Assembly: GCA_025455945.1 (NCBI GenBank)
Contig: JALOLN010000001.1
Location: 1 to 39,809 of the forward strand
Source of the DNA: Actinomycetes bacterium
GTDB lineage: Bacteria > Actinomycetota > Actinomycetes > Prado026
Length of the DNA: 39,809 nt
Direction: 5' to 3'
Shown here piece after piece: positions 7,840 through 15,470 of the stretch. Under the pieces are notes generated by a model. The model did no database searches and had not been told where the DNA came from. It was given only the letters and a program-made list of their open reading frames with translations. The translations under genes and the position numbers were made by a program. Positions within the stretch are counted from its first letter, which is position 1, and the number at the start of each line of letters is the position of its first letter.

Positions 7840-9054
7840 GGACGCCATCGCCGCCTGCAGGTTGGCGTCGATCGCCGCCAGGAACTCCTGGGTCGTGAGG
7901 AACGGCTGGTCCGCCCCGACGAGCAGGGCGAGGTCCTTCGTCATCTGGCCGGCCTCGACGGTCTGGACGCAGACCCGCTCCAGTACCTCCGCGAAGCGCA
8001 CGAGCTCGGGGTTGCCGTCGAGCTTGCCGCGGTGCTCCAGCCCCCGGGTCCAGGCGAAGATCGAGGCGATCGGGTTCGTGGACGTCGGCTTGCCCTGCTG
8101 GTGCTGCCGGTAGTGCCGGGTCACCGTCCCGTGGGCGGCCTCGGCCTCGACGGTGCGCCCGTCGGGCGTCATGAGCACCGACGTCATGAGCCCGAGCGAC
8201 CCGAAGCCCTGCGCGACGGTGTCGGACTGCACGTCGCCGTCGTAGTTCTTGCACGCCCAGACGTAGCCGCCCTCCCACTTCAGCGCGGCGGCCACCATGT
8301 CGTCGATGAGCCGGTGCTCGTAGGTGATGCCGGCGGCGGCGAACTCGTCCTTGAACTCGGCCTCGAAGACCTCGGCGAACAGGTCCTTGAACCGGCCGTC
8401 GTAGGCCTTGAGGATCGTGTTCTTCGTCGACAGGTACACCGGGTAGCCGCGGTCGAGGCCGTAGCGCATCGACGCCCGGGCGAAGTCCCGGATCGAGTCG
8501 TCGAAGTTGTACATCCCCATCGCAACGCCGCCACCGGGGAACTGCGCGACCTGCAGCTCCATCGGCGCGCTGCCGTCGTCCGGGGTGTAGGTGATCGTCA
8601 CGGTGCCCGGCCCCGGCACGACGAAGTCGGTCGCCTTGTACTGGTCCCCGTGCGCGTGACGGCCGATGACGATCGGCTTGGTCCACCCAGGGACCAGCCT
8701 GGGGATGTTGCTGATGATGATGGGCTCGCGGAAGATCACGCCGCCGAGGATGTTGCGGATCGTCCCGTTCGGGGACCGCCACATCTTCTTCAGGCCGAAC
8801 TCTTGGACCCGGGCCTCGTCCGGGGTGATCGTGGCGCACTTGACCCCGACCCCGTGACGCTTGATGGCCTCGGCGGCGTCCACGGTCACCTGGTCGTCGG
8901 TGGCGTCGCGGTGCTCGATCCCCAGGTCGTAGTACTCCAGCCGGACATCCGCGTACGGCAGGATCAGCTGGTCCTTGATGAACTGCCAGATGATCCTCGT
9001 CATCTCGTCGCCGTCGAGCTCGACGACCGACCCGGCCACCTTGATCTTCTGCAT
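7831..9054 (-). CDS. icd: NADP-dependent isocitrate dehydrogenase (homodimeric type)
   Basis: TCA-cycle enzyme converting isocitrate to 2-oxoglutarate, CO2 and NADPH. The 407-residue protein matches the eukaryote-like dimeric IDH subfamily: MQKIKVAGSVVELDGDEMTR at the start, then KCATITPDEARVQEF, WRSPNGTIRNILGG and AAHGTVTRHYRQHQQG. It is not the roughly 740-residue monomeric IDH common in corynebacteria and streptomycetes. A GGAGAGG Shine-Dalgarno precedes the ATG. It follows mdh by 25 bp on the same strand, forming an mdh-icd unit for two TCA steps. Confidence 0.95.
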   Translation of the reverse strand: MQKIKVAGSVVELDGDEMTRIIWQFIKDQLILPYADVRLEYYDLGIEHRDATDDQVTVDAAEAIKRHGVGVKCATITPDEARVQEFGLKKMWRSPNGTIRNILGGVIFREPIIISNIPRLVPGWTKPIVIGRHAHGDQYKATDFVVPGPGTVTITYTPDDGSAPMELQVAQFPGGGVAMGMYNFDDSIRDFARASMRYGLDRGYPVYLSTKNTILKAYDGRFKDLFAEVFEAEFKDEFAAAGITYEHRLIDDMVAAALKWEGGYVWACKNYDGDVQSDTVAQGFGSLGLMTSVLMTPDGRTVEAEAAHGTVTRHYRQHQQGKPTSTNPIASIFAWTRGLEHRGKLDGNPELVRFAEVLERVCVQTVEAGQMTKDLALLVGADQPFLTTQEFLAAIDANLQAAMASSP

Positions 9055-9079
9055 GCGCGGAAGCCTCTCCGTTCGTGGG

Positions 9080-10039
9080 CTACAGGTCCTGGACGTCGGC
9101 CTGCTTGGCGCGCACCGCCTCGGCGGCCTCCAGCAGTCCGGCCTTCTCGCTGTCGGTCAACGGCGCCTCGACAACGCGGCGGACCCCCTCCTTGCCGATC
9201 TCCGCCTCCACGCCCAGGTACACCCCGGAGATCCCGTACTCGCCGTCCACCCAGGCGCAGACCGGCATGACCTCGCCGGCGTCGTCGTGGACCGCCTTGG
9301 CCATCCGGGCGGCCGCGGCGGACGGCGCGTAGTAGGCCGACCCGGTCTTGAGCAGGGCCACGACCTCGGCGCCGCCGTTGCGGGTCCGGGTGACCAGCTC
9401 GTCGATCTGCTCGGCGGGCAGCAGCTCGGCGAGCGGACGGCCGTCGACCGTGCAGCGGGAGGGCACCGGGACCATGGTGTCGCCGTGCGAGCCGAGGGTC
9501 AGGGTGCGGACCGACCCGACCGGGACCCCGAGGGTCGCCGCGACGAAGTAGGTGAAGCGGGCCGTGTCGAGCATCCCCGCCTGCCCGATGACACGGTGGT
9601 GCGGGAACCCGGTGGCCAGCTGGGTGAGCGCCGTCATCTCGTCCAGCGGGTTGGACACGACGACGACGACCGCCTGCGGCGAGTGCGCCGCGATGTTCTC
9701 GGCCACGCTGCGGACGATCTTCGCGTTCGTCTCGATGAGGTCCATGCGGCTCATCCCGGGCTTGCGCGGTAGTCCGGCGGTGACCACGACGATGTCCGAG
9801 CCCGCGGTGGCCTCGTACCCCGACCCGTCCAGACCCGTCGTCTGGCCGACCACCGTCGTCTCGAACCCCTCGATGGGCCGTGACTGGTTGAGGTCGAGAG
9901 CCAGCCCCTCCGGCTTGCCCTCGACGATGTCGGTGAGGACGACGGTCTCGAAGACGTCGTACTCCGCCAGTCGCTGGGCCGTGGTGGAGCCGTAGAAGCC
10001 GGCCCCGACGACGGTCACCTTGCCGCTGCGCTGCGCCAT
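9080..10039 (-). CDS. mdh: malate dehydrogenase (LDH-like type)
   Basis: Interconverts malate and oxaloacetate with NAD(H). The 319-residue protein has the dinucleotide loop GAGFYG at residues 12-17. The mobile substrate loop PRKPGMSR (91-98) has Arg in the position that selects malate over lactate. Further substrate-binding Arg161 and the catalytic His185 (GSHGD) are also present. It belongs to the LDH-like MDH group rather than the mitochondrial-like group. A GAGGAG Shine-Dalgarno precedes the ATG. It is separated by 84 bp from the upstream DUF3017 gene, so it probably has its own promoter, and it reads on into icd. Confidence 0.94.
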   Translation of the reverse strand: MAQRSGKVTVVGAGFYGSTTAQRLAEYDVFETVVLTDIVEGKPEGLALDLNQSRPIEGFETTVVGQTTGLDGSGYEATAGSDIVVVTAGLPRKPGMSRMDLIETNAKIVRSVAENIAAHSPQAVVVVVSNPLDEMTALTQLATGFPHHRVIGQAGMLDTARFTYFVAATLGVPVGSVRTLTLGSHGDTMVPVPSRCTVDGRPLAELLPAEQIDELVTRTRNGGAEVVALLKTGSAYYAPSAAAARMAKAVHDDAGEVMPVCAWVDGEYGISGVYLGVEAEIGKEGVRRVVEAPLTDSEKAGLLEAAEAVRAKQADVQDL

Positions 10040-10070
10040 GGATCTGCTCTCCTCGCCCGTGTCCCGCGGT

Positions 10071-10088
10071 ATCTCGGCATCAAGAGAT
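10071..10088 (-). promoter_or_regulatory. small stem-loop in the mdh upstream region
   Basis: A 5-bp perfect stem (ATCTC/GAGAT) with an 8-nt loop lies 32 bp before mdh, within the 84-bp gap after DUF3017. It might sit in the mdh leader or help end the purN operon transcript. It is too short to claim more. Confidence 0.2.
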
Positions 10089-10123
10089 CTGCCGGTCCGA
10101 GGCTAGCGGAACGCAGAGGGTGC

Positions 10124-10399
10124 TCACGAGGGCGGGGGGACCACGAAAGCCAGCACGGTGATGCCCAGCCCCAGCAGCGCCAGCGAGCCGACGTCGAAAC
10201 GGCGGCTGCGCACGACGAGGACGCCGAGCCGCTCGGCCGGCAGCAGCGCCCGCAGCCAGGCGGCGAGCACGACGCTGGCCCCGGTGAGCAGGCTGCCGAC
10301 CCGGAAGCCCTCGAGCAGGACGACGAGCAGCAGTCCCGCTGCCACGCCGGCCAGCACGACGAGGACCGCCCACTGCCGGGAGAGCACCCCCAGGGTCAT
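10124..10399 (-). CDS. DUF3017 small membrane protein
   Basis: This 91-residue protein has three hydrophobic segments: WAVLVVLAGVAAGLLLVVLL, LLTGASVVLAAWLRALL and the C-terminal VGSLALLGLGITVLAFVV. The pattern and its position directly after folD match the actinobacterial DUF3017 family, whose function is unknown. The motif ERLGVLVVRSRRFDV lies before the last helix. Its ATG overlaps the folD stop by 4 bp, so it is the last gene of the purN-purH-transporter-folD operon and is translationally coupled to folD. Confidence 0.85.
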   Translation of the reverse strand: MTLGVLSRQWAVLVVLAGVAAGLLLVVLLEGFRVGSLLTGASVVLAAWLRALLPAERLGVLVVRSRRFDVGSLALLGLGITVLAFVVPPPS

Positions 10400-11253
10400 G
10401 CCGCGCCGACGGCCCTCTCGGCGGCCTCCACGACGTTGCTGAGGAGCATGGCCCGGGTCATCGGGCCGACGCCCCCGGGCATCGGCGCCAGGAACGCCGC
10501 CACGTCCGCGACGGCGGGGTGCACGTCGCCGACCAGCCCCGCAGCGGTCCGGGTGATGCCCACGTCGAGGACCGCCGCCCCCCGCTTGACCACGTCAGGG
10601 GTCACCAGGCCCGGGACACCGGCGGCCGCCACCACGATGTCCGCCTCCCGCAGGTGCTTGGCCAGCCTCCGCGTCCCGGTGTGGCACTGGGTCACGGTCG
10701 CGTTCTCGGACTTGCGGGTGAGCAGCAGGGCCAACGGGCGGCCGACCGTGACCCCGCGACCCACGATGCAGACCTCCGCCCCGGCGATCGGGACGTCGTG
10801 GCGGCGCAGGAGCTCGACGATCCCGCGCGGGGTGCACGGCAGCGGCGCCGGCGCCCCCAGCACCAGCCGGCCGAGGTTCACCGGGTGGAGGCCGTCGGCG
10901 TCCTTCGCCGGGTCCATGAGCTCCAGGACCTGCGCGGCGTCCAGCCCGGCGGGCAGCGGCAGCTGCACGATGTACCCCGTGCACGCGGGGTCGGCGTTGA
11001 GCTCGGCGACCACCGCCTCGACGTCTGCCTGTGTCGCGTCGGCGGGCAGGTCGTGCCGGATGCTCGCGATGCCGACCTCGGCGCAGTCACGGTGCTTCCC
11101 GGCGACGTAGGCCCGGCTGCCGGGGTCGTCGCCGACGAGCACGGTCCCGAGGCCGGGCACGGTGCCGGCCGCACGCAGGGCGGCCACCCGCTCCGCGAGC
11201 TCGGCCTTGACCGACGCGGCCGTGGCCTTGCCGTCCAGGGTGACTGCGCTCAC
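10396..11253 (-). CDS. folD: bifunctional methylenetetrahydrofolate dehydrogenase/cyclohydrolase
   Basis: Interconverts 5,10-methylene-THF and 10-formyl-THF, the one-carbon donor for both PurN and PurH upstream. The product is 285 residues from the GTG at 11253. The FolD catalytic pattern S-x2-Y-x3-K is Ser46-Tyr49-Lys53 (DPGSRAYVAGK). The signature GYIVQLPLP is at about 93-101, and the terminal PGGVGPMT motif is intact. The start GTG overlaps the stop of the DMT-type transporter (GTGA); longer in-frame extensions run antisense through that gene and are not credible. It overlaps DUF3017 downstream. Confidence 0.95.
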   Translation of the reverse strand: MSAVTLDGKATAASVKAELAERVAALRAAGTVPGLGTVLVGDDPGSRAYVAGKHRDCAEVGIASIRHDLPADATQADVEAVVAELNADPACTGYIVQLPLPAGLDAAQVLELMDPAKDADGLHPVNLGRLVLGAPAPLPCTPRGIVELLRRHDVPIAGAEVCIVGRGVTVGRPLALLLTRKSENATVTQCHTGTRRLAKHLREADIVVAAAGVPGLVTPDVVKRGAAVLDVGITRTAAGLVGDVHPAVADVAAFLAPMPGGVGPMTRAMLLSNVVEAAERAVGAA

Positions 11254-12224
11254 GGCCCGGATCCTCTCACGGGCAGGACAGCCGCCACGGCGACCGCCAC
11301 CCCGGTGAGCAGCACCCCCGCGACCACCCGCCAGGTCACCTCGGTCCCGGGGGTGGGCAGCACCACGTCGAGCACCAGCGACCCGGTCAGCGTGCCGGCC
11401 ACCGCCAGCAGCCCGAACAGCAGGACGCCGAGGGTTCGGACCACCACCGCCGCCGTGACGATGAACAGCACGCCGATCGGACCGGCCAGCCACAGCAGCG
11501 GGCGGTCCCACGGCGGGGGCAGGTCGCCGGGGTTCGGGCGGGACCCCCCGGCCGACACGGCGAACGCGACCACCAGTGCCGTCGTCCCCACGGTGAAGTT
11601 GACCAGGGCGGCCACCAGCGGCTCGCCGGTCGCGACGGCGACCCGGCCGTTGACCGCCTGCTGGGCCGCCGTCAGCCCGCCCGCCACCGCGACCAGCGCC
11701 ACCAGACCGACCGAGAGCGTGCCCGCCGAGACGCGGCCGCTCACCGCCAGGCCGACCGCCGCGGTGGCCGTGGCCGCCGCGAGCACCCGGGTCGGCGTGA
11801 CCGTGCGCACCCCGCCCGGCCCCAGCCCCACCGCGTCCACGGCCAGCGAGCTGGCGGTCTGCCCGGCCACGACCGCCACCGTGAAGAGGGCCACCCCCAG
11901 GGTCGGGACCGCGAGACCCTGGCACGCCACCAGGGACGCGCCGCCGAGGCCGCCCAGGAGCATCCACCAGGCCAGCCGCCCGTCCCGGACCGCCGCGGGC
12001 AGCCGGCGGGCGGCCGAGCGGGCGGCGCCGGCGGGCAGGACGACGAGGAGCAGGACGACCAGCCCGGTCCCGAACGACACGGCTGCGGCCAGCAGCCCGG
12101 CCGCGGTGCTGCCGCCGAGCAGCTGGCTCAGCTCCCCGGTGATCCGGGACTGCGCCGCGACCAGCACCCCGACCCCGTAGGCGAGGCCGAGGTGCAGCCC
12201 CGGATGGCGCTGGCCGGAAGGCAC
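11250..12224 (-). CDS. DMT-superfamily (YdcZ/DUF606-like) membrane transporter, duplicated
   Basis: This 324-residue protein has about ten hydrophobic segments and a clear two-repeat build. Each half resembles the roughly 150-residue, five-helix YdcZ/DUF606 unit, with SRITGELSQLLGG in half one and AAQQAVNGRVAVATGEPLVA in half two, so it looks like a tandem fusion. Related proteins are putative small-molecule exporters; the substrate is unknown. The GTG start lies 7 bp after the purH stop, and its stop overlaps the folD start, so it is embedded in a purine/folate operon. A role in moving a purine or folate-related compound is an attractive but unproven inference. Confidence 0.8.
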   Translation of the reverse strand: MPSGQRHPGLHLGLAYGVGVLVAAQSRITGELSQLLGGSTAAGLLAAAVSFGTGLVVLLLVVLPAGAARSAARRLPAAVRDGRLAWWMLLGGLGGASLVACQGLAVPTLGVALFTVAVVAGQTASSLAVDAVGLGPGGVRTVTPTRVLAAATATAAVGLAVSGRVSAGTLSVGLVALVAVAGGLTAAQQAVNGRVAVATGEPLVAALVNFTVGTTALVVAFAVSAGGSRPNPGDLPPPWDRPLLWLAGPIGVLFIVTAAVVVRTLGVLLFGLLAVAGTLTGSLVLDVVLPTPGTEVTWRVVAGVLLTGVAVAVAAVLPVRGSGP

Positions 12225-12231
12225 CGCCCGG

Positions 12232-13794
12232 TCAGTGGAAGAAGTGGCGGACGCCGGTGAGGTACATGGTCATCCCCGCCGCCTCGGCGGCGTAGGCGAC
12301 CTCCTCGTCGCGCACCGACCCGCCGGGCTGGACGACGGCCCGCACCCCGGCCCGGGCCAGCACCTCCAGCCCGTCGGGGAAGGGGAAGAACGCGTCGGAG
12401 GCACCCACGGCGGCGCGGGCCCTGGCGTCCCCGGCCCGCTCGACCGCCAGCCGGGCCGAGTCCACCCGGTTGACCTGCCCCATGCCCACCCCGACGGTCG
12501 CGCCGTCCGCGGCCAGCACGATCGCGTTGGACTTCACCGACCGGCAGGCCCGCCAGGCGAACTCGAGGTCCCGCAGCGTCGCCTCGTCGGCGGGCGCCCC
12601 GACCGCCAGCGTCCAGCCCGTCGGGTCGTCGCCGTCCTCCTCGACGGTGTCGCGGCTCTGCAGGAGCAGCCCACCGCTCAGCGGCCGCCACTCGACACCA
12701 CCCCCGGGGTGCACCCCGTCGCAGCGCAGCAGCCGGAGGTTCCGCTTCGCCGTGAGGATCGCCAGGGCGTCATCGGCGAACCCGGGCGCGACGACGACCT
12801 CGACGAACACCTCGGCCAGCGCCTCGGCGAGGGCAGCGGTCACCGGCCGGTTGCACGCCACGACACCGCCGAACGCCGAGACCGGGTCGCAGTCGAAGGC
12901 CTTGCGGTAGGCCTCGGCGACGTCGGCGCCGACGGCGATCCCGCACGGGTTGGCGTGCTTGATGATCGCGACCGCTGGCGAGGTGAAGTCGTAGCAGGCA
13001 CGCCGCGCCGCATCGGCGTCGACGTAGTTGTTGTACGACATCTCCTTGCCGTGCAGCTGCTCGGCCTGGGCCAGCCCGGGGGCGCCGTGCCGGGCGGCGA
13101 ACAGGGCGGCCCGCTGGTGCGGGTTCTCCCCGTAGCGCAGCACGCCGACGCGGTCCCAGGCGGCGCCGACCCACCGGGGGAACCCGTGCCCGTCGGCGTC
13201 CGGGGCGATCTCGCTGCCCAGCCACGACGCCACGGCGACGTCGTAGGACGCGGTGTGGGCGAACGCCTCCGCGGCCCACCGCTGCCGCTGCTCGAGCGTC
13301 GTCCCGCCGCCGACCACCGCCGCCAGGAGCTCGGGGTAGCGGCCTGCCGCCACCACGACGGCCACGCTGGCGTGGTTCTTCGCGGCCGCGCGCACCATCG
13401 TCGGGCCGCCGATGTCGATCTGCTCGACGCACTCCTCCGGCCCGGCCCCGGACAGGACGGTCTCGCTGAACGGGTAGAGGTTGACCACGACGAGGTCGAA
13501 CGGCGCGATGCCCAGTTCCGAGAGCTCGGCGACGTGCTCCGGCTTGCGTTGGTCGGCGAGGATCCCGGCGTGCACCCGCGGGTGCAGGGTCTTCACCCGG
13601 CCGTCGAGGCACTCGGGGAACCCGGTGAGCTCGGCCACCTGGACGACCGGCACCCCCGCCCCGGCGATCGCCGCCGCCGTCGAGCCGGTCGAGACGACCT
13701 CCACCCCGGCGGCGTGCAGCCCCCGGGCCAGCTCGGCCAGCCCGGTCTTGTCGTAGACGCTCACCAGGGCTCGACGGACCGGACGCTGGGTCAT
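12232..13794 (-). CDS. purH: bifunctional AICAR transformylase/IMP cyclohydrolase
   Basis: Catalyses the last two steps of de novo IMP synthesis, formylating AICAR with 10-formyl-THF and closing the ring. The 520-residue protein starts with an MGS-like cyclohydrolase domain (RRALVSVYDKTGLAELARGL, then STGSTAAAIAGAGVPVVQV). It continues into the AICARFT domain, with RYGENPHQRAALF, GKEMSYNNYVDADAARRAC and the active-site KHANPCGIAVG. The C-terminus ends typically with AGMTMYLTGVRHFFH. The ATG at 13794 overlaps the purN stop (ATGA), giving a coupled purN-purH pair. Confidence 0.96.
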   Translation of the reverse strand: MTQRPVRRALVSVYDKTGLAELARGLHAAGVEVVSTGSTAAAIAGAGVPVVQVAELTGFPECLDGRVKTLHPRVHAGILADQRKPEHVAELSELGIAPFDLVVVNLYPFSETVLSGAGPEECVEQIDIGGPTMVRAAAKNHASVAVVVAAGRYPELLAAVVGGGTTLEQRQRWAAEAFAHTASYDVAVASWLGSEIAPDADGHGFPRWVGAAWDRVGVLRYGENPHQRAALFAARHGAPGLAQAEQLHGKEMSYNNYVDADAARRACYDFTSPAVAIIKHANPCGIAVGADVAEAYRKAFDCDPVSAFGGVVACNRPVTAALAEALAEVFVEVVVAPGFADDALAILTAKRNLRLLRCDGVHPGGGVEWRPLSGGLLLQSRDTVEEDGDDPTGWTLAVGAPADEATLRDLEFAWRACRSVKSNAIVLAADGATVGVGMGQVNRVDSARLAVERAGDARARAAVGASDAFFPFPDGLEVLARAGVRAVVQPGGSVRDEEVAYAAEAAGMTMYLTGVRHFFH

Positions 13795-14426
13795 GGCCGC
13801 ACGACCTTCCTTCCCTCGATGCGCAGGCCGCTGCGGGCCAGCTCCGCGACGGCGCGGACCAGCATGGCCCGCTCCTCGACCTTGATCCGCTCGTGCAGGG
13901 CGGCCTCGTCGTCGCCTTCCAGGACAGGCACTGCCACCTGGTCGATGATCGGGCCGGTGTCGACACCGTCGTCCACGACGAACAGCGTGCACCCGGTGAC
14001 CCTGACCCCGTACGCCAGGGCGTCTCTGACCCCGTGCATGCCGGGGAACGCGGGCAGCAGCGCCGGGTGGGTGTTGACGAACCGCCCGCCGAACCGGCCC
14101 AGGAAGGCGGGCCCGACCAGGCGCATGAAGCCGGCCGACACGACCAGGCCCGGGTCGTGGACGGCGACCGCCGCGGTGAAGGCGGCGTCCCAGTCCGCAC
14201 GCGACGGGTGGTCGGACACCGGACACACGAAGGTCGGGACCCCCGCCGCACGCGCCCGGTCCAGGGCCGCAATGCCGTCCCGGTCGGCGCCGACCGCGAC
14301 CACGCGGGCCGGGAACGCGGGGTCGCTGGTGGCGTCCAGCAGGGCCTGCAGGGTGCTGCCCGTGCCCGAGACCAGGACCACGACGCGGAGCGGCTCCGCG
14401 AGGGGCTGTGCCGACGCGACCGCCAC
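13791..14426 (-). CDS. purN: phosphoribosylglycinamide formyltransferase (PurN type)
   Basis: Transfers a formyl group from 10-formyl-THF to GAR in purine synthesis. Numbered from the GTG at 14426 (211 residues), the phosphate-binding loop is SGTGSTLQALL (20-30). The catalytic triad is Asn118, His120 (VNTHPALLPAFPG) and Asp156 (DDGVDTGPII). The start is chosen because a TATCGT -10-like hexamer sits 8 nt upstream and the divergent gene begins 19 bp away. It heads the purN-purH-transporter-folD-DUF3017 operon, where every junction is a 4-bp overlap or a 7-bp gap. Confidence 0.94.
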   Translation of the reverse strand: MAVASAQPLAEPLRVVVLVSGTGSTLQALLDATSDPAFPARVVAVGADRDGIAALDRARAAGVPTFVCPVSDHPSRADWDAAFTAAVAVHDPGLVVSAGFMRLVGPAFLGRFGGRFVNTHPALLPAFPGMHGVRDALAYGVRVTGCTLFVVDDGVDTGPIIDQVAVPVLEGDDEAALHERIKVEERAMLVRAVAELARSGLRIEGRKVVRP

Positions 14427-14445
14427 GGTGCGGCACGATACCGCC
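14427..14445. promoter_or_regulatory. 19-bp bidirectional leaderless promoter core (purN / membrane protein)
   Basis: Only 19 bp separate the two divergent GTG starts. On the plus strand, CACGAT (14434-14439) lies 6 nt before the GTG at 14446. On the minus strand, TATCGT (14435-14440) lies 8 nt before the purN GTG. The two -10 candidates overlap almost completely and leave no room for Shine-Dalgarno sites, so both mRNAs would be leaderless. This is inferred from spacing only. Confidence 0.5.
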
Positions 14446-14853
14446 GTGTCCGAACCCATCCCGCTACCGCCCCCGGTGCCACCTGCGGGGTCGGGTCCCG
14501 ACCTCGTCCGCGCCGGCCGGGTGGTGCTGGCTGCCGGGCTGGCCGCGATGGTCCTGGCCGTCGTCGTGTTCCCGGTCGGGTTCGCCGTCGGCCTGGGCGC
14601 GGTGCTCGCCGGGCGGCGCACGCTCCGGGCCGCGCGCCGCGCCGGCCGCCCGGCGCCCGGCATGGTGGCCGCCGGGATCACGTTCGGTGCCGTCGCCATG
14701 CTCCTGGCCGCCCTCGTCACCGCCGTGCTCGTCTGGCTGTGGCCGGAGGTGTCGGCCTACCAGGACTGCATGGCCGGGGCCAACACCGAGCTGGCGCGCA
14801 CCGCGTGCGAGGACGCGCTCCTCGACTCCCTGGGGGAACGGCTGGGGGGCTGA
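14446..14853 (+). CDS. small membrane protein (DUF4190-like), unknown function
   Basis: This 135-residue protein has a Pro-rich N-terminus (SEPIPLPPPVPPAGSGP). Two hydrophobic segments follow, one around VVLAAGLAAMVLAVVVFPVGFAVGLGAVLAG and one around GMVAAGITFGAVAMLLAALVTAVLVWLW, separated by a basic loop. The small C-terminal domain is acidic with two cysteines (Cys in YQDCMAG and TACEDALL). The two-helix layout resembles DUF4190-type proteins, but the match is loose. The GTG start is set by a leaderless-type promoter shared with divergent purN. No function can be assigned. Confidence 0.7.
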   Translation: MSEPIPLPPPVPPAGSGPDLVRAGRVVLAAGLAAMVLAVVVFPVGFAVGLGAVLAGRRTLRAARRAGRPAPGMVAAGITFGAVAMLLAALVTAVLVWLWPEVSAYQDCMAGANTELARTACEDALLDSLGERLGG

Positions 14854-14995
14854 GTGCAGGGGACCTAGGGCACTGGTGGCGAGAGCCGACCGCGGCAGGA
14901 GACTGGCGTTGAGGGAGCCTGGGACCCGGATGCCCCAGGAGCGTCAGGCCGCAGCGGGCGGCCGGGTGGGTTCAGGCCGAAGGGGGCCCGGCGAG

Positions 14996-15445
14996 ATGAC
15001 CACCGAGTTGTTGCACAAGCGCAGCGTGCACATCGACGCACCGGTGGAGAAGGTCTTCGACTACGTCAAGGACCCGCACCACTTCTTCGCGGCGTTCCCC
15101 GAGAAGGACCGCAGCCACATGGCGCTGGCCGAGGAGAGCCTCACCCCGGAGGGGGTCGGGTCGACCTGGAAGATCATGGGCCGGATCTTCCTGCTGTTCT
15201 ACGGGGAGTGGGTGCTGACGCGGGAGGAGTACGTGCCCAACGGGCGCATCGTGGACCACGCGAACCTCGGCGGGGTGTGGGACTACACGTTCGAGCCCGA
15301 CGAGACCGGCACGACGCTGTCCATAGGTTTCGGGTGGTCCAGCAAGGTGCCGTTCCTGGGCGAGGTGATCGACCGGGTGTCCTGGGACGGTGACCGTGAC
15401 CTGGATCTCGTGCTGGGCAACCTGAAGAAGGCCATCGAGTCCTGA
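14996..15445 (+). CDS. SRPBCC (START/Bet v1-like) family protein
   Basis: This 149-residue soluble protein shows the SRPBCC/polyketide-cyclase pattern. An N-terminal strand (KRSVHIDAPVEKVFDYVKDP, residues 7-26) is followed by mixed strands (GSTWKIMG, GEWVLTREEYVPNGRIVDH), a W-D-Y-T-F-E-P strand, and a long C-terminal helix ending DLVLGNLKKAIES. Such folds bind hydrophobic ligands; the ligand is unknown. The ATG at 14996 follows a purine-rich tract (AAGGGGG) about 10 nt upstream. The 142 bp before it shows no other gene. It converges on the DUF6350 gene. Confidence 0.83.
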   Translation: MTTELLHKRSVHIDAPVEKVFDYVKDPHHFFAAFPEKDRSHMALAEESLTPEGVGSTWKIMGRIFLLFYGEWVLTREEYVPNGRIVDHANLGGVWDYTFEPDETGTTLSIGFGWSSKVPFLGEVIDRVSWDGDRDLDLVLGNLKKAIES

Positions 15446-15470
15446 CGGCGGCGACGCCCACCGGGATCGG

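Noticed and set aside
10071..10088. Third copy of the two-hairpin intergenic repeat
   Set aside because: Only about ten bases (CGGCATCAAG) are shared with copy 1; the conserved 26-bp block and hairpin II are missing.
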